In this document: positions 34,275-45,800 of the stretch, in pieces | Position numbering within the stretch: the first letter of the stretch is position 1 | Layout of the letters: every line of letters begins with the position of its first letter | Position numbers and translations under genes: made by a program | Assembly (NCBI RefSeq): GCF_028858725.1 | Contig: NC_084790.1 | Span: forward strand, 87,138,996-87,202,995 | Source: Colius striatus | Taxonomy: Eukaryota > Chordata > Aves > Coliiformes > Coliidae | Direction of reading: 5' to 3' | DNA: 64,000 nucleotides | Notes under the pieces: model-generated | Databases searched by the model: none | Told to the model about the DNA's origin: nothing | What the model saw: the letters and a program-made list of their open reading frames with translations, nothing else

Positions 34275-34875
34275 TAATTAGAATCAGAAGTATTTTGGTT
34301 GAAAAAGCCCTACGAATCCTAGCCCTCCCCTCACCCTGCCCAGCCCACCACTAACCCACAGCCCTCAGCCACATGGCTTTGGGATCCCTCCAGGGCTGGG
34401 CACTCCCCCACTGCCCTGGGCAGCCTGGCACAGGGGCTGACACCCCTCTCAGGGAAACAGTTCTGCCTCAGCTCTGATCAAAACCTCCCCTGGGGCAACT
34501 TGAGCCCATTTCTTCTTGTACTGTCACTTGTAGCAGCACATGAGCAGAGGCTGACACTTTCCCAGCCAACATCTCCTGTCAGGGAGTGTCAGAGAGTGCT
34601 GCTGTCTCCCCTCAGGCTCCTCGTCTCCAGGCTCAACACCCCCATTCCCTCAGCCCCTGCCCAGCCCCTTGTGCTCCAGCCCCTTCCCCAGCTCTGTGCC
34701 CGGCTCTGGCCACGCTGCAGCCCCTCAGTGTCCCTGTGGCAGTGAGTGAGGGGCCCAGCACTGACACAGCCCTGGAGCTGCAGCCTCCCCAGGGCCCAGC
34801 ACAGGGGATGATTTCTGCCCTGTGTCTGGTGCCACCCCCCTACTGATCCCAGCCAGGCTGCCCTTGGCCTTCTTG
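34275..34875 (-). mobile_element. CR1 LINE fragment, GC-rich subfamily
   Basis: Follows the 18858 copy closely from about GTCAGGGAGTGTCAGAGAG onward. Confidence 0.85.
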
Positions 34876-35346
34876 GACTATTAGCCTCCAGATATTTCCC
34901 CTTTGTCAGTTTAATGTACTCTGATGGAAAGTTTCAGCACACTTCAGGTTTTATGATACATGGACCAAGGTAACAACTGAAGGTATCATTGACGTTAGCA
35001 AATATTCATATTTACTAACTTTTTATATTGGCCAGGTATGAAAGGCTTTGATCATGGATAAGGCCTATGTGTGGGGTATTGTACTGCTCAAGAGAAAAGT
35101 ACCTTAAACATAAAACTAAGCAACAAACGAGGGACAGTTCCTACTTGTAAACAAATTCAAGTAAGAATAGGATAACATAAAAATAGCAATAAAGGAGCAT
35201 TAGTGACTAAGTGGTGACAACTGGATTCATAGGCAGATAATTTTTAAAAGGCTATGAAGATTTTAATGGTCATTGAAGAGTCTTTTAGAGAGAGATTTGA
35301 CCCAGACCTTTCTCAATGATGTCTAATGATAGGATAAGGGGCAACC

Positions 35347-35515
35347 ATAGAATCACAGAATGGTGGGGTTGGAAGGGACCTTTAGAGATCATCCAGTCCA
35401 ACTTCCCTGCAGAAGCAGCTCCCACCTAGATCAGGTCACACAGGAACGTGTCCAGGTGGGTCTTGAAGCCCTCCAAGGAAGGAGCCTCCACAACCCCTCT
35501 GGGCAGCCTGTTCCA
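35347..35515 (-). mobile_element. CR1 3' fragment, left arm of an inverted pair
   Basis: Reversed tail CATAGAATCACAGAATGG, stopping at the palindromic junction TTCCAGCTGGAA (35511-35522). Confidence 0.88.
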
Positions 35516-35752
35516 GCTGGAACAGAAGAGATTCCAAAGAAACACAGGAGGAATTTCTCCCCTGTTGAGGTGAGGGAGCACTGGCAGGGGCTGCCCAGAT
35601 GGGCTGTGGAGTCTCCTTCTCTGGAGACATTCTGACCCTGCTGGATGAGTTCCTGTGTGCCCTGCTCTAGGTGGTGCTGCTCTGGCAGGGGGTTGCACTG
35701 GATGAGCTTTCCAGGTCCCTTCCAGCCCTTCAGATTCTATGATTCGATGATA
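35516..35752 (+). mobile_element. CR1 3' fragment, right arm of an inverted pair
   Basis: Runs from the palindromic junction to CAGATTCTATGATTCGATG. It belongs to the 10952 subfamily, not that of the left arm. Confidence 0.88.
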
Positions 35753-35754
35753 TC

Positions 35755-38700
35755 AGTTGAGGGGGGGAAAAAGTACCTCTTTGCTTCTATATACTGGTCA
35801 GTTCTTGCAATTACAGCTGGAATTTAGATTGCTTGTAAGTAAGAATAAAGAAGTTCCCACTTGGGGAAAAATTAATGCAATACATAATACAAGTAATAAA
35901 TGGGAGTAATTTACCAAATCCACATTATCAGTGATGTTCTTGTCCCTGAGGAGTTTTATTGAACTATGGTCTTCTGTAGTGTCAGCAGGAGAAACAAGTC
36001 AGACACCTGGATTTGGAGGAAATACTAAAAATAGCAGGACCATGTAAAAGGGAGGACACCACTCCTCAGCAAGTTCCAGGAGGTGTTTTCTAAGGATGTA
36101 TACGAGTATTTGTGATCCTCTGTATTTGCATTTACAGGAAATCTTTTATGAGGGCACTTCCTCAATTACAGTGTGTATATATATATCAGTAAAAGGGAGC
36201 TGAGGGAAGTGAGGGCTTTGGTGAAGACAAAGATTGTGCTGCAAAATTTGGTGGAGATCTCATCTGTGGTAAGACTGTAGCTTGGTGTGGTGCAAGGGTA
36301 ATGGATGGGATTTCTGTCTTGGAGGTTTGGGGCTTTAAAGGCATAATGAGAGGGTCCAATGTGATCCTGGTCTTGGAATGGAATTACTGTATGCTGCAAT
36401 TATCTTTTCCTAACAGTCCACTTCCACTACCAAATCTCTCTGTGTCACTGTATTCACACTGATAGAAGAAGATGCCAGTATAGGAAACTTTAATTTCAGG
36501 CTCCAGATGTCATCAAGGCTAGTCAACAGTGCTGCCAGTAGAGGGTTAATTTGGCTGGAGGTTGTACTTGGTCCAGTCTGAAAAGGAGGATCTGAAAAAC
36601 TGCAAACCTCATGGTCACTTATTATCAGTTTGTTCTTTCTTTTGCTGTGTAACTCTGACAAGTGCCAGAGCAGTGAGATGCTTGTGGATTACCACATGCC
36701 ATGAAGTACCTGGAATGGTGAAACCCTTGAGAATCAGGATGCATATTCATGTTGATGTGGGTTCTGTAATCTATCAGGGGGGTTCTTTTTTATTTTTGTG
36801 TCCTTTCTCAAAGTATTTGGTCAGCTTTACAGTTGGTAGAGTTGTCTCTTCCTGCGCAGAGACAGAGCTGTTCAGAGGGAAAGGTGAACATCCTGTCATT
36901 AATTTTAATTGACCTGATCCTGCTGTTGCCAGTTTGAACAGCTGAGCTTTCACAGATCTTCCAGGACAGAAAAGAAAGGATGGCTGAGGAGAGATGGGCT
37001 CTATCTCATAAGGAAAAAGAAGTGTCTTTTTACGTTTAGGCTTACCAATTGAGGAAAGGAAGGCTTTAAACTAGAGTTCATGGGGATTGATGACAAAAGA
37101 ATGTGTTATCAGTGGAAAGGTGACTAGAGAGATAGTAATTGTGAATAGAGAGTTTTTATCAAAGTGACTGAAGCAATATGGAAAAGAGAATAGTGAATAC
37201 ATCTGCTTCACATTTAAGATGTCTCCAGTAGCTTAGGCTAAAAGGAAGAGTGTACCAGGCTCTGCACAAAGTTGTGATGTGGACAATGTAAATGTTTGGT
37301 GTTTGTTCAGTAAGACATTTCATTTCTTAATGAATGAATACAGACAAAGAAGTGAAAGTGGCTCCTGAAGAAAAAGGGAGCGAAGCTATGTTTCTCTATG
37401 AACATTTTCCTTTGAACTCCAGAATATAGAGGGAGATAACCTGTTAAAAGTCACTTTATGATAATCGAAGGAGAAAAAAGCCTGAGTGCTGTTATATTGA
37501 GGACCCACCAAACCCACAGAACCAAGAAGGACAGGACTGGACGTTTTTGTAAACAACTGAGGGTTTAATTTGCCTTCAGGAGACAAAAGTTAACCAAATA
37601 TTTGTTGGGAAAAAGAAATTGATTACAGGGTATTTCTGTAATAGTCTACAAACTTTGCATGCTAGGATGGTGTCAGGTTTTGGTTCAGAAGGTGAAGGTT
37701 AATGCAATAATCTTCTTACTTTTAATTGTATTAATTTTCTTCAACGTTGTCAAGGATTTTAGAATGGGAAAGAGGAAGAACAGGGGGGAAAAAAGGCACC
37801 TGCAAAATACACAAAAGGTCTGCTTGCAAAATCCTGCGAAAGAAAAGCTTAGAGGGAAAGATGCTCAGTGGTGTGGCTGTTCATAAAAACACAAATATTT
37901 AAGGTGCAGTTGCAGGATAGCCTAAAATGAAACAGGGAAAACAGATGTAATAGATCTTGTAGTCCTCCATGGTCTTTAAGAAGGAAGTATAACAGAAATA
38001 ACTAGAATTGTCCCTAAAGATGAGTCATCCTGGACTTCTGTGCTTTTTGGGAAGTCCAAAGCACAAAAAAAGGAGTGATAAGGGGGAAAAACTGTCAAAG
38101 ATAATAAAATGACCCATTGATTATGATAGTAAATGACAAGTCTCTTACCAATGAAGAAAATGTGGTCCACAACCTTCCCGTAGAGGGTAATCAAATGATG
38201 TCAGTGAAGGCACAACGTTAAAACATCATCAGCATGAGGCTCAACATTAAAACCTCATCAGCAACAGGAGGAGGATAAAGCTCAGATATAGACAGGGCAA
38301 GCATGATTCATAGCTCTTATGCAAACTGCCTGTGGTGCAGGTACTACACCTGCAGACACCAACACAGCCCCTGAGGAAACCGTTGAACTTGTAGTGTCTG
38401 GAATGTGGTGCGGTCCCATAAGGGTCTGGCTGAGGGGTGTTAAACAGAAAGTCAGCCAAACACCAAAGAATTATAGGGCAATAACCTCAGTTAAGTTCTG
38501 ACACACATAAGCAAACACAGAATATATAAAGGAAAGGGGGGGGGGGGGAACCCAACAGAGAGGCCATTGCAAACACTGTATGTTACACAAAGGTAGTTTC
38601 CTTTTCCTGGCTGGGCAGCAATGTTTAACACTTGTGTGCCTCAGAACAAGGAATCATAGTCTATATGAAGTGATTTTGGGGTGAGTGGAAAGCAGTATTT

Positions 38701-39780
38701 GGAGAGCAGTTATCAACAAACTCCATTGCTGGTCTTTATCTTGGAAATGTGGAGGAGTTAGAAAAGATCTAGAGAAGAGTGAATGATCGTGGAGATGGAA
38801 GAGCTGCCCATCAAGGGGAGACTAAAATGACTGGGACCTTGAGCTCAGAGAGGAAAATATGTGCTTGCTGTTGCTCAAATCCCACAAAACAACAGTATAT
38901 GAGGCACAGAGGACTTATCAGGACATCTGCTGACTACTGAGAAGTGCTCTTTGTTTTAACCAGTAAGCTGTAAACTGAGGAGTATCAGCAGATCCAGGAA
39001 AGGCTTTGTCCACGTCATGGTATTTTTCATAGAGTGAACTCTGAAAGGTTATTCTCTCTAGCATCTCTCATCCAGCATTTATATGTGCTTCTAAAGTATG
39101 AAAGGTGTAACCTGGAAAGAGCAGCCAGGCTATGCCTTCCCCCTAAGGTCTTGTCAGAGAAAAGTTGCTGAGCTGGGTGTCCTGTTGTCCTCACCAAGCA
39201 GGGCATCTCCCATGCAGCCAGAGCCGTGGCAGGAGGGTAAAATGTGACGGTTCTGTTGCAGCAAAGGTGATTTTGACTTGTGAAAACCTTTTTAACTATA
39301 ACAGTATGTAAGCAGGGAAATGGGTTGCTAAAGAAGTTATGGAACCTCAACCGTTTTTGTGGTCGTAAAAGTAGATTACACAATGAGCCAAAGCTGTAAT
39401 TCAACCATACGATGTCCTTAGCTGAGGTGAAGGAACTACATGACCTCTGCTTGGGCGCTTTTTCCCCCCTAAGTGTTTGATGGCTGGGGCTCTGTCTCAT
39501 TGTCATGTTGTGTCTTGGGGTTCATGTGATACATGAATAATGTTAAATCTGGATGTGGAAATTGTCAGACCTTTGGGCTGTAGTTTAGTGAAGAAGAGAT
39601 TTCATGTTGCATCACATTTCTGCCCAGCAGCACTGCACTAAATACCATGGCTGTTACTACACAGAATGAGTCACTTCCCTGGACTCTGTCACTGAACTGA
39701 GCACATATTGGAATTAACATTCTTTTGTTCCTGTGTTTTTTTTTCTTCTGTGGATTTTTCTTCTGTGGACTTACCCATTT
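35755..39780. other. Intergenic, before the bicupin gene
   Basis: Mostly unique AT-rich sequence. It includes a 13-base G run (about 38536-38548) and a stretch around 38690-38960 that looks like an eroded LINE 3' region. No convincing coding exon was found; the promoter and 5' UTR exon of the bicupin gene probably lie in or near this interval. Confidence 0.45.
38690..38960 (+). mobile_element. Possible ancient LINE remnant
   Basis: Diverged text reminiscent of the CR1 3' region, such as GGGGAGACTAAAATGACTGG. Weak support. Confidence 0.3.
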
Positions 39781-39792
39781 CAGCTGTAACAA

Positions 39793-39870
39793 ATGGACAA
39801 CCAGGCGTTTGAAATGCACGGAGAGAACATACGAAGCCCTTCAAAAGGCAAAGAGTGGCCACAGAGAGAG
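39793..39870 (+). CDS. Bicupin exon 1: cytoplasmic tail
   Basis: The acceptor-like tttcag ends at 39783, implying an upstream 5' UTR exon. The ATG is nine bases into the exon and opens MDNQAFEMHGENIRSPSKGK, then EWPQRE to the donor at 39871. The tail is hydrophilic and carries no signal peptide, in keeping with a type II membrane protein. Confidence 0.75.
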
Positions 39871-42800
39871 GTACTAGCCATTTTCTTTTACAGTGCTATC
39901 AAAACATTATTAAGAGAGCCAGTCTGAATATTAAACCCTTCTTTTGTAATATGACCTAATCCTGTGTCGTTGAGATGGTCCTGAAGAAAATAAAAGCTGA
40001 AGAGGGCTTCAAGGTCCTAAAATGCATAGCTCTGTGTGCAAGATCTGAACTGTGAGACATAGCTCCCTGGCCCCACTCAAGTTAATAGCTAAATTCTTTA
40101 TCCCCTAACTACTGGACAAAGTAATTATCTTTGGAGGATTGCCCATTGATTTTAACAGAAAGAGCTACTTAAAAGCTCATTTTGTGGTAATGTTGAGCAT
40201 CTCCACAGAGTCACACACTGGAACAGTTTCATCTCTCTCTCTCTCTCTTTTTTTCCCCCCTGGAGAAAAGTAATTCTGTAATTCTCTGTAATTTTCCCAT
40301 TAAAGTTTTTGCTCCTTGAGATTTGAACTAACTCCACGCAACAAGAGTTGGTGCATTGCTCGTAACCCATTACTTTGCAGCCTGCACAGTGCTGCTTCTC
40401 AGCTATAAACGTACCAATTTGTTGTGACCTTCTCCCAACCTCGCTCATTCATTCCACACAGCTGTGCTGAGGGTGAATGTCCTGTGTTAGTTATCCTTAC
40501 TTAATGTGTACATCGCTCCTTCAGCATCAATTTCAACTTATTGAAGCAGTGCCACTGCTGTAAATTAAAGGCCCTCCAGAACTGGGGTTTCAGATGCATT
40601 TAACTATAAAGCCTCGTTCTCTGATGAGAGTCTGTGGTCTGAGCACTGCTGTTGGGATGTTTAATTGAACATGGGCTTGAGAAAGGGAGTCGTTTAAACT
40701 TCTGTGCTGAGGAATGTACTTGTGAAACGCTTCTGTCAAGTAGATTCATTAAAAAGGTCGTTTTGTTAAAATGTCAAAGTGTTTCTTTTGGTTCTGATTG
40801 TCCACCTTAAGAAATCAACATCCACACCTCATTTTCAGGCACTCACTGCCTGAAAGTCAGACTTGTAAAGGTGGATCAAGCTATGCACCCAAAATCAATC
40901 GAGTTCTAGCATTTGGGCCAGAGTATGCAGTCTCTATTCATCTGAAGCTGCAACTTCAGCAGTAGATCAGGTCAAGGGAGAGGAAACACTGAACATTTTC
41001 ACCAAGGTGATGCCTCATGGTGCCAGAAGTGCCATGGCTCCTTCTGTGAAGAACGTGTGCTTCTGCTTCCTCCCTACACCCTCCTCCACACACCTGAGTG
41101 TCCAAAAAGGACATATCAGTAAAGAACTAATGCCTAGAGCAGTTAGTACAGATGAAACATCCCCATTCTGGCCTCTCCTCTCCACTGCCAGGGAGCTGGG
41201 CCACATGAGATGTGACACAAAGCAAAGGCAGTGTTTCTGCCCCAGAGATGAAGGTTTGCCCTGAGCTGATGCTGCAGGTCTTCAGCATTTGCGACATTGA
41301 TTAGAAACTCAGACCTCAGGATGAGGACAACGTGATTTTACTTGATAAAGGGCAGCAACAATCTGATAACATCCTCCATAAGGTTTTGCTGGACTGGCCC
41401 AGTAATTTAGCTATACCTGTGTTTCTGAAAGACACACTGCTGTGACAGGAAAAGAACTGTCACGAACTTTCTCCTGTGTGTTAGATCTAATTCCTTTTTA
41501 TCGGTTTCAGGAAAGAAAGGCCAGCTGGTCCCTAATGAAAGTCTTTCTAGTTTGCCTGTTGGCCTGTGTAATCACCACTGCAGTAGGAGTGCTGGTGCTG
41601 TCCTTGGTCTATGTGAAGAACCCTGCCTATATAAAACAGACTGATGCCAAAGACAACGGTGCACCTTCCCCACAACCAGAAGAAAAAAGTGTGGATAACA
41701 AGTTCCAGTTCCTGTATCATCTGGGGAAATCAAAGGTAAATTGCTCCTCTTGTGCAATGACATTCTGGTGTCATATAAGGAAATGTAATGAATTAGTTTC
41801 ATTTAACTATTTAAATGCTAGGTGATCAGGCAAAACTTGTTACCCTGGGCTTCTGATGTAATCCATGGGGAGGTACACAAACTTCCTGACAGCTTTTCTC
41901 TCCATGAGAGATGTTGGAAGTGGCATGGATCACCTCTCAGAAAGCTAAATAATGGCTCTAACAAATTAGGCTTGCAAGGCAAGGCAACCATTTCATTCTG
42001 AAATTGCAGAGCATGGAATCTTGAGAAACAAACCCGGAAAGATCAGATTTTAAAGGAAGCTGAGCAGCACACAAACTTTTTCTTTCTTAGGGCTGGATTC
42101 AAACAACTTGGTATGTCACAGTAAAAACGAGCCCTGTGGTCTTGTTTCAGTGAGCTCAAGTGAATTCATGGACAATGTAACAAAGCCCTAGGGATTATGT
42201 AGGTTTTGTTTAGGTGTTTTTTGATACTTACAGAAATGTAAGACACACCCCATCTTCTAAACATACCTTTGAGTAAAACCCAACTCCTGACTCACTTTTG
42301 CTTTTCAACACAAGAGGGAAAAAGCTACATTAGATGATAAGGCACTTTCAACTGAAAACAGCCATTCTGATACCTTTTCATCTTAGAAATCATAGTTTTC
42401 ATCTTTTCATCATAGTTAAAAACTATGTAATGCATTTAAACCAAAACAGTGTTCAGGAAAGCAGACAAAAGTGTTTAACAGGAGGGCAACACATCTAATT
42501 TGCCCTTCCTCAGTGCAAGGTGACTCTTTCAAGCACAAAGCATGTCCTAGAGGTAGTAGACATATTGGCAAAGGCATGGTTTCAGGTGCAAGTAGTTTGC
42601 AACTGTAGAAATTCAAGAAAGTGTCTTAAGAATGTCCTGAGTGTTTTGGGTCTGAGTGAGCATAGAATCATAGAATCATAGAATAGAATGGTAGGGGTTG
42701 AAAGGGACCTTTAGAGCTCATCCAGTCCAACCCCCTGCAGAAGCAGCTCCCACCTAGATCAGGTCACACAGGAACGTGTCCAGGTGGTTCTTGAAGCCCT

Positions 42801-45800
42801 CCAAGGAAGGAGCCTCCACAACCCCTCTGGGCAGCCTGTGCCAGGGCTCCCCTACTGAAACACTGAAATAGTGTTTTCTTATGTTTCAATGGAACTGTTT
42901 GTGTTCCAGCTTCATCCCATCACCCCTTGTCCTGTTGCTAGATACTATAGAAAAAAGAGATGTCCTTTTTTGAGCATATGTAGCTCATTTCCCAAATTAG
43001 AGCATGTGAGCAATATGTAACTGATTTCCCAAATTAGAAATCCAGAGTCACATAAAAAGAGGAGGAACAGGTAAGATTTTTTTTAATCCATCATTCCTTA
43101 TCTCTCAATTGTTGAAAGAACACAATGGAGAAAGAATTTGAAGGCATATAAATGGTTGTGAAAAGGGACTGAAATACATACAGAGAGAATCCTCACTGAG
43201 AACACCAAGAACTTCCTGAAATACTTCCTGTCTGATCAACACCATCCACAATTAACACAGTGCCCCTCTGCCATGGACTTCACAGGTATACAGCTACCCA
43301 GGCGGGGAGATTCAGTGGGCAAGATTCAGGAAGGACGCAAATGAATATGAAAGCGACGAAGAAATGGAGTTTGGGCAAAGTATCAATAACCATCGCTCCC
43401 AAATGACTTTTGGGACCTTACGGATCAAAAGCAAAGGGCTTCGGGCTCCCCACTGGCATTTTAATGCCAATGAGCACGGCTACCTGCTGCAGGTATGACT
43501 TGTTTCATTTGGTTTTGCTCTGTAAAGCACGATGTATGTATAGGAGCACATATGTGAAAATGAATTGCAGCTGCATGACCTACAAATGGTAACAGGTAAC
43601 AAGCAGAATTGCCATTGATTGATGCATGACATTAGTTTTCTTGTTTGAAGTAATGGTTTCAAACGGAAATGCTTGAAATGGGCTGTTTAACGTTGTCACT
43701 TGTGAGAGGACCAGGCACCTGCAGCTTACAAGGAAGCAGCAGAGACTCAGGATACCTGAAAGTTAACAGGATTTTGTGTGCTTATCCAAGTGCTTACAAT
43801 GGTTAAAGTAATTGTGTTCCTGTGCAACCTGGTCTAGGTGGACCTGCTTCTGCAGAGGGGTTGGACCAGGTGCCTCCCATACTTCACCACACAAACCATT
43901 AGACAGTTTGTGCTGGTAAACAAGCCACATTTTTGTTCATTGAAACAAAAAACCCTAAAAGTCCTAATTTCTCCTTGTTCATCTCCATTGACTGTGGAGA
44001 TTCTCATATCATCTTTGTTTCTCAAAGCATTTTAGATGTGGAAGACTGTTTTGTTGCCATACAGCCTTCTCTTTCCTAGACTAACTACCCCTCCCTTTCC
44101 CCTTCAGTAAATCCTCTTTGAAAAGATTTGCCCCATCTCACTTGAGATTCACAAATCCCAAGTCTTCAAAAATCAAGGAAATGAAAGAGAGAATAAATAT
44201 AAGCTCCCCATGAGGAATTCAAGACAGCATGTTAGTTTGAAAACAAGCTGGTCTTTCTTTGGGAGCATAGGTGCCTAGATATATCTCAACTATTCATTTA
44301 TTCCTATGAATAGTTATACTTACTTTGATAACATGACCAAACAGCTGTTTCTCTCTCCAGCAGTTCTGGCCCAAAGCTGTTCACAGCCTCTTTAATAAGA
44401 AATGGTCTTGAGTATGAGTAGTGTGACTTTGTCATGTGTTCCTTAACCTTCCTAAAACTCACTTAAAATGCTGTTCTGGGTTTAAGTTTAAAAAGTCATC
44501 AGGATCTGGGGTTTTTTTTTCTCCTTCAGGCCATTTGAATTATTGATTTGTCCCATATGGGTTAAATGAGAAGACTTCCATGTGGACTGTAAGGCTCTGC
44601 TTTTGTTACAGGGTTCTGCCTGGATTGGAGTAATAGGGGCAGATAATGGCATGGTTACCACCTACAACGTCACAGCTGGCCAAGTCATCTTCTTCCCTAG
44701 AAACACTGTGCATTGGATAAAGAATGTAGGGTCAGAAGATTGTTTGTTCTTGCTGTTTTTCACAACACACGAAGAACTTCAGACCTTGGATGTAGATGAT
44801 GCCTTCTTCTCTACCCCAGAGGATATAGCAGCTAGAGCATTACAGGTCTGTACAACAGGCTAGCCAGCCTCTCTCTGCTCTTCCACACATTAACATGGCA
44901 GCCCAGGCTTTCTGGATATATCTTTTGGAGAGGATCCTCCTTACCTCAACTGTTCCCTGTAGTGCCATCAGTGTGGAAGGGAGTACACATGTCCTTTGTG
45001 TAACACTGTGTCCATTTATACACGAGGAGAAATAAATGATGATGCTCTCTCCAAGAAACCTTTTCTCCTCCACCCTCCACTCTCCACTTTCATGTCCAGT
45101 TCATGGAGGATCCTCCACACTCCCCAAGTTGGAAGGGAAAATAAGACAGTGAGAAGCTCAGCAGCTTGCTGACTCTGTCATCTCAATGTGCATTGTGTGT
45201 CCTGCAGCCACCAGGTGGAGTTAACTTCATCAGAACCTTCAAGAAACAAGTGGAAGATCAAGCAGTCAACCTCCCACCCAACCTGGATGAGCTCGTCCAA
45301 AGCGCCAACTATGTGCAGTCTCCAGACAACCTGGTGTGGCAGTACTTCTACAACCTCAAAGGTACACACACAGGGACTTTGTGTGTAAGGTCTCTGTGTT
45401 TCTAGCAGAGGAGAGGAAGGGATCTGTAATGGATTCACTGAAACAAGAGTTTAAAAGTATACAGGGAATTTAAGGAGATGAAATAAAGAACTCTCTTGAT
45501 TTTACTGTTTTTATCTGCAACAGTAGATACAAGAGCAGAGTGACAGTATGTAGCACAGAGTAATAGCTCCCATGTCCAGGTTCTCTACTGATGTTTGTGA
45601 CCAGGATTGGTCTGTTCCCTGCTATAGTTAAGCAATAACCTTAATCTAAACTTCTCATTCATTAAAATCTCACAGGCTTGGAAGCTCTGCAGCAGTTTGA
45701 CTGGAGAGTCACTGATGCTGAGCTTCTTAGAACATCTTCCATTTGCATATCAAACAATAATGAATAAACACCTTAACATATAGCTAATTACATCTTCCCT

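Noticed and set aside
38536-38548. Run of 13 G
   Set aside because: A simple homopolymer; possible sequencing difficulty but no evidence of function.
40234-40260. CT-rich run followed by T and C runs
   Set aside because: Looks like a polypyrimidine tract, but no exon follows with a frame fitting the bicupin gene.
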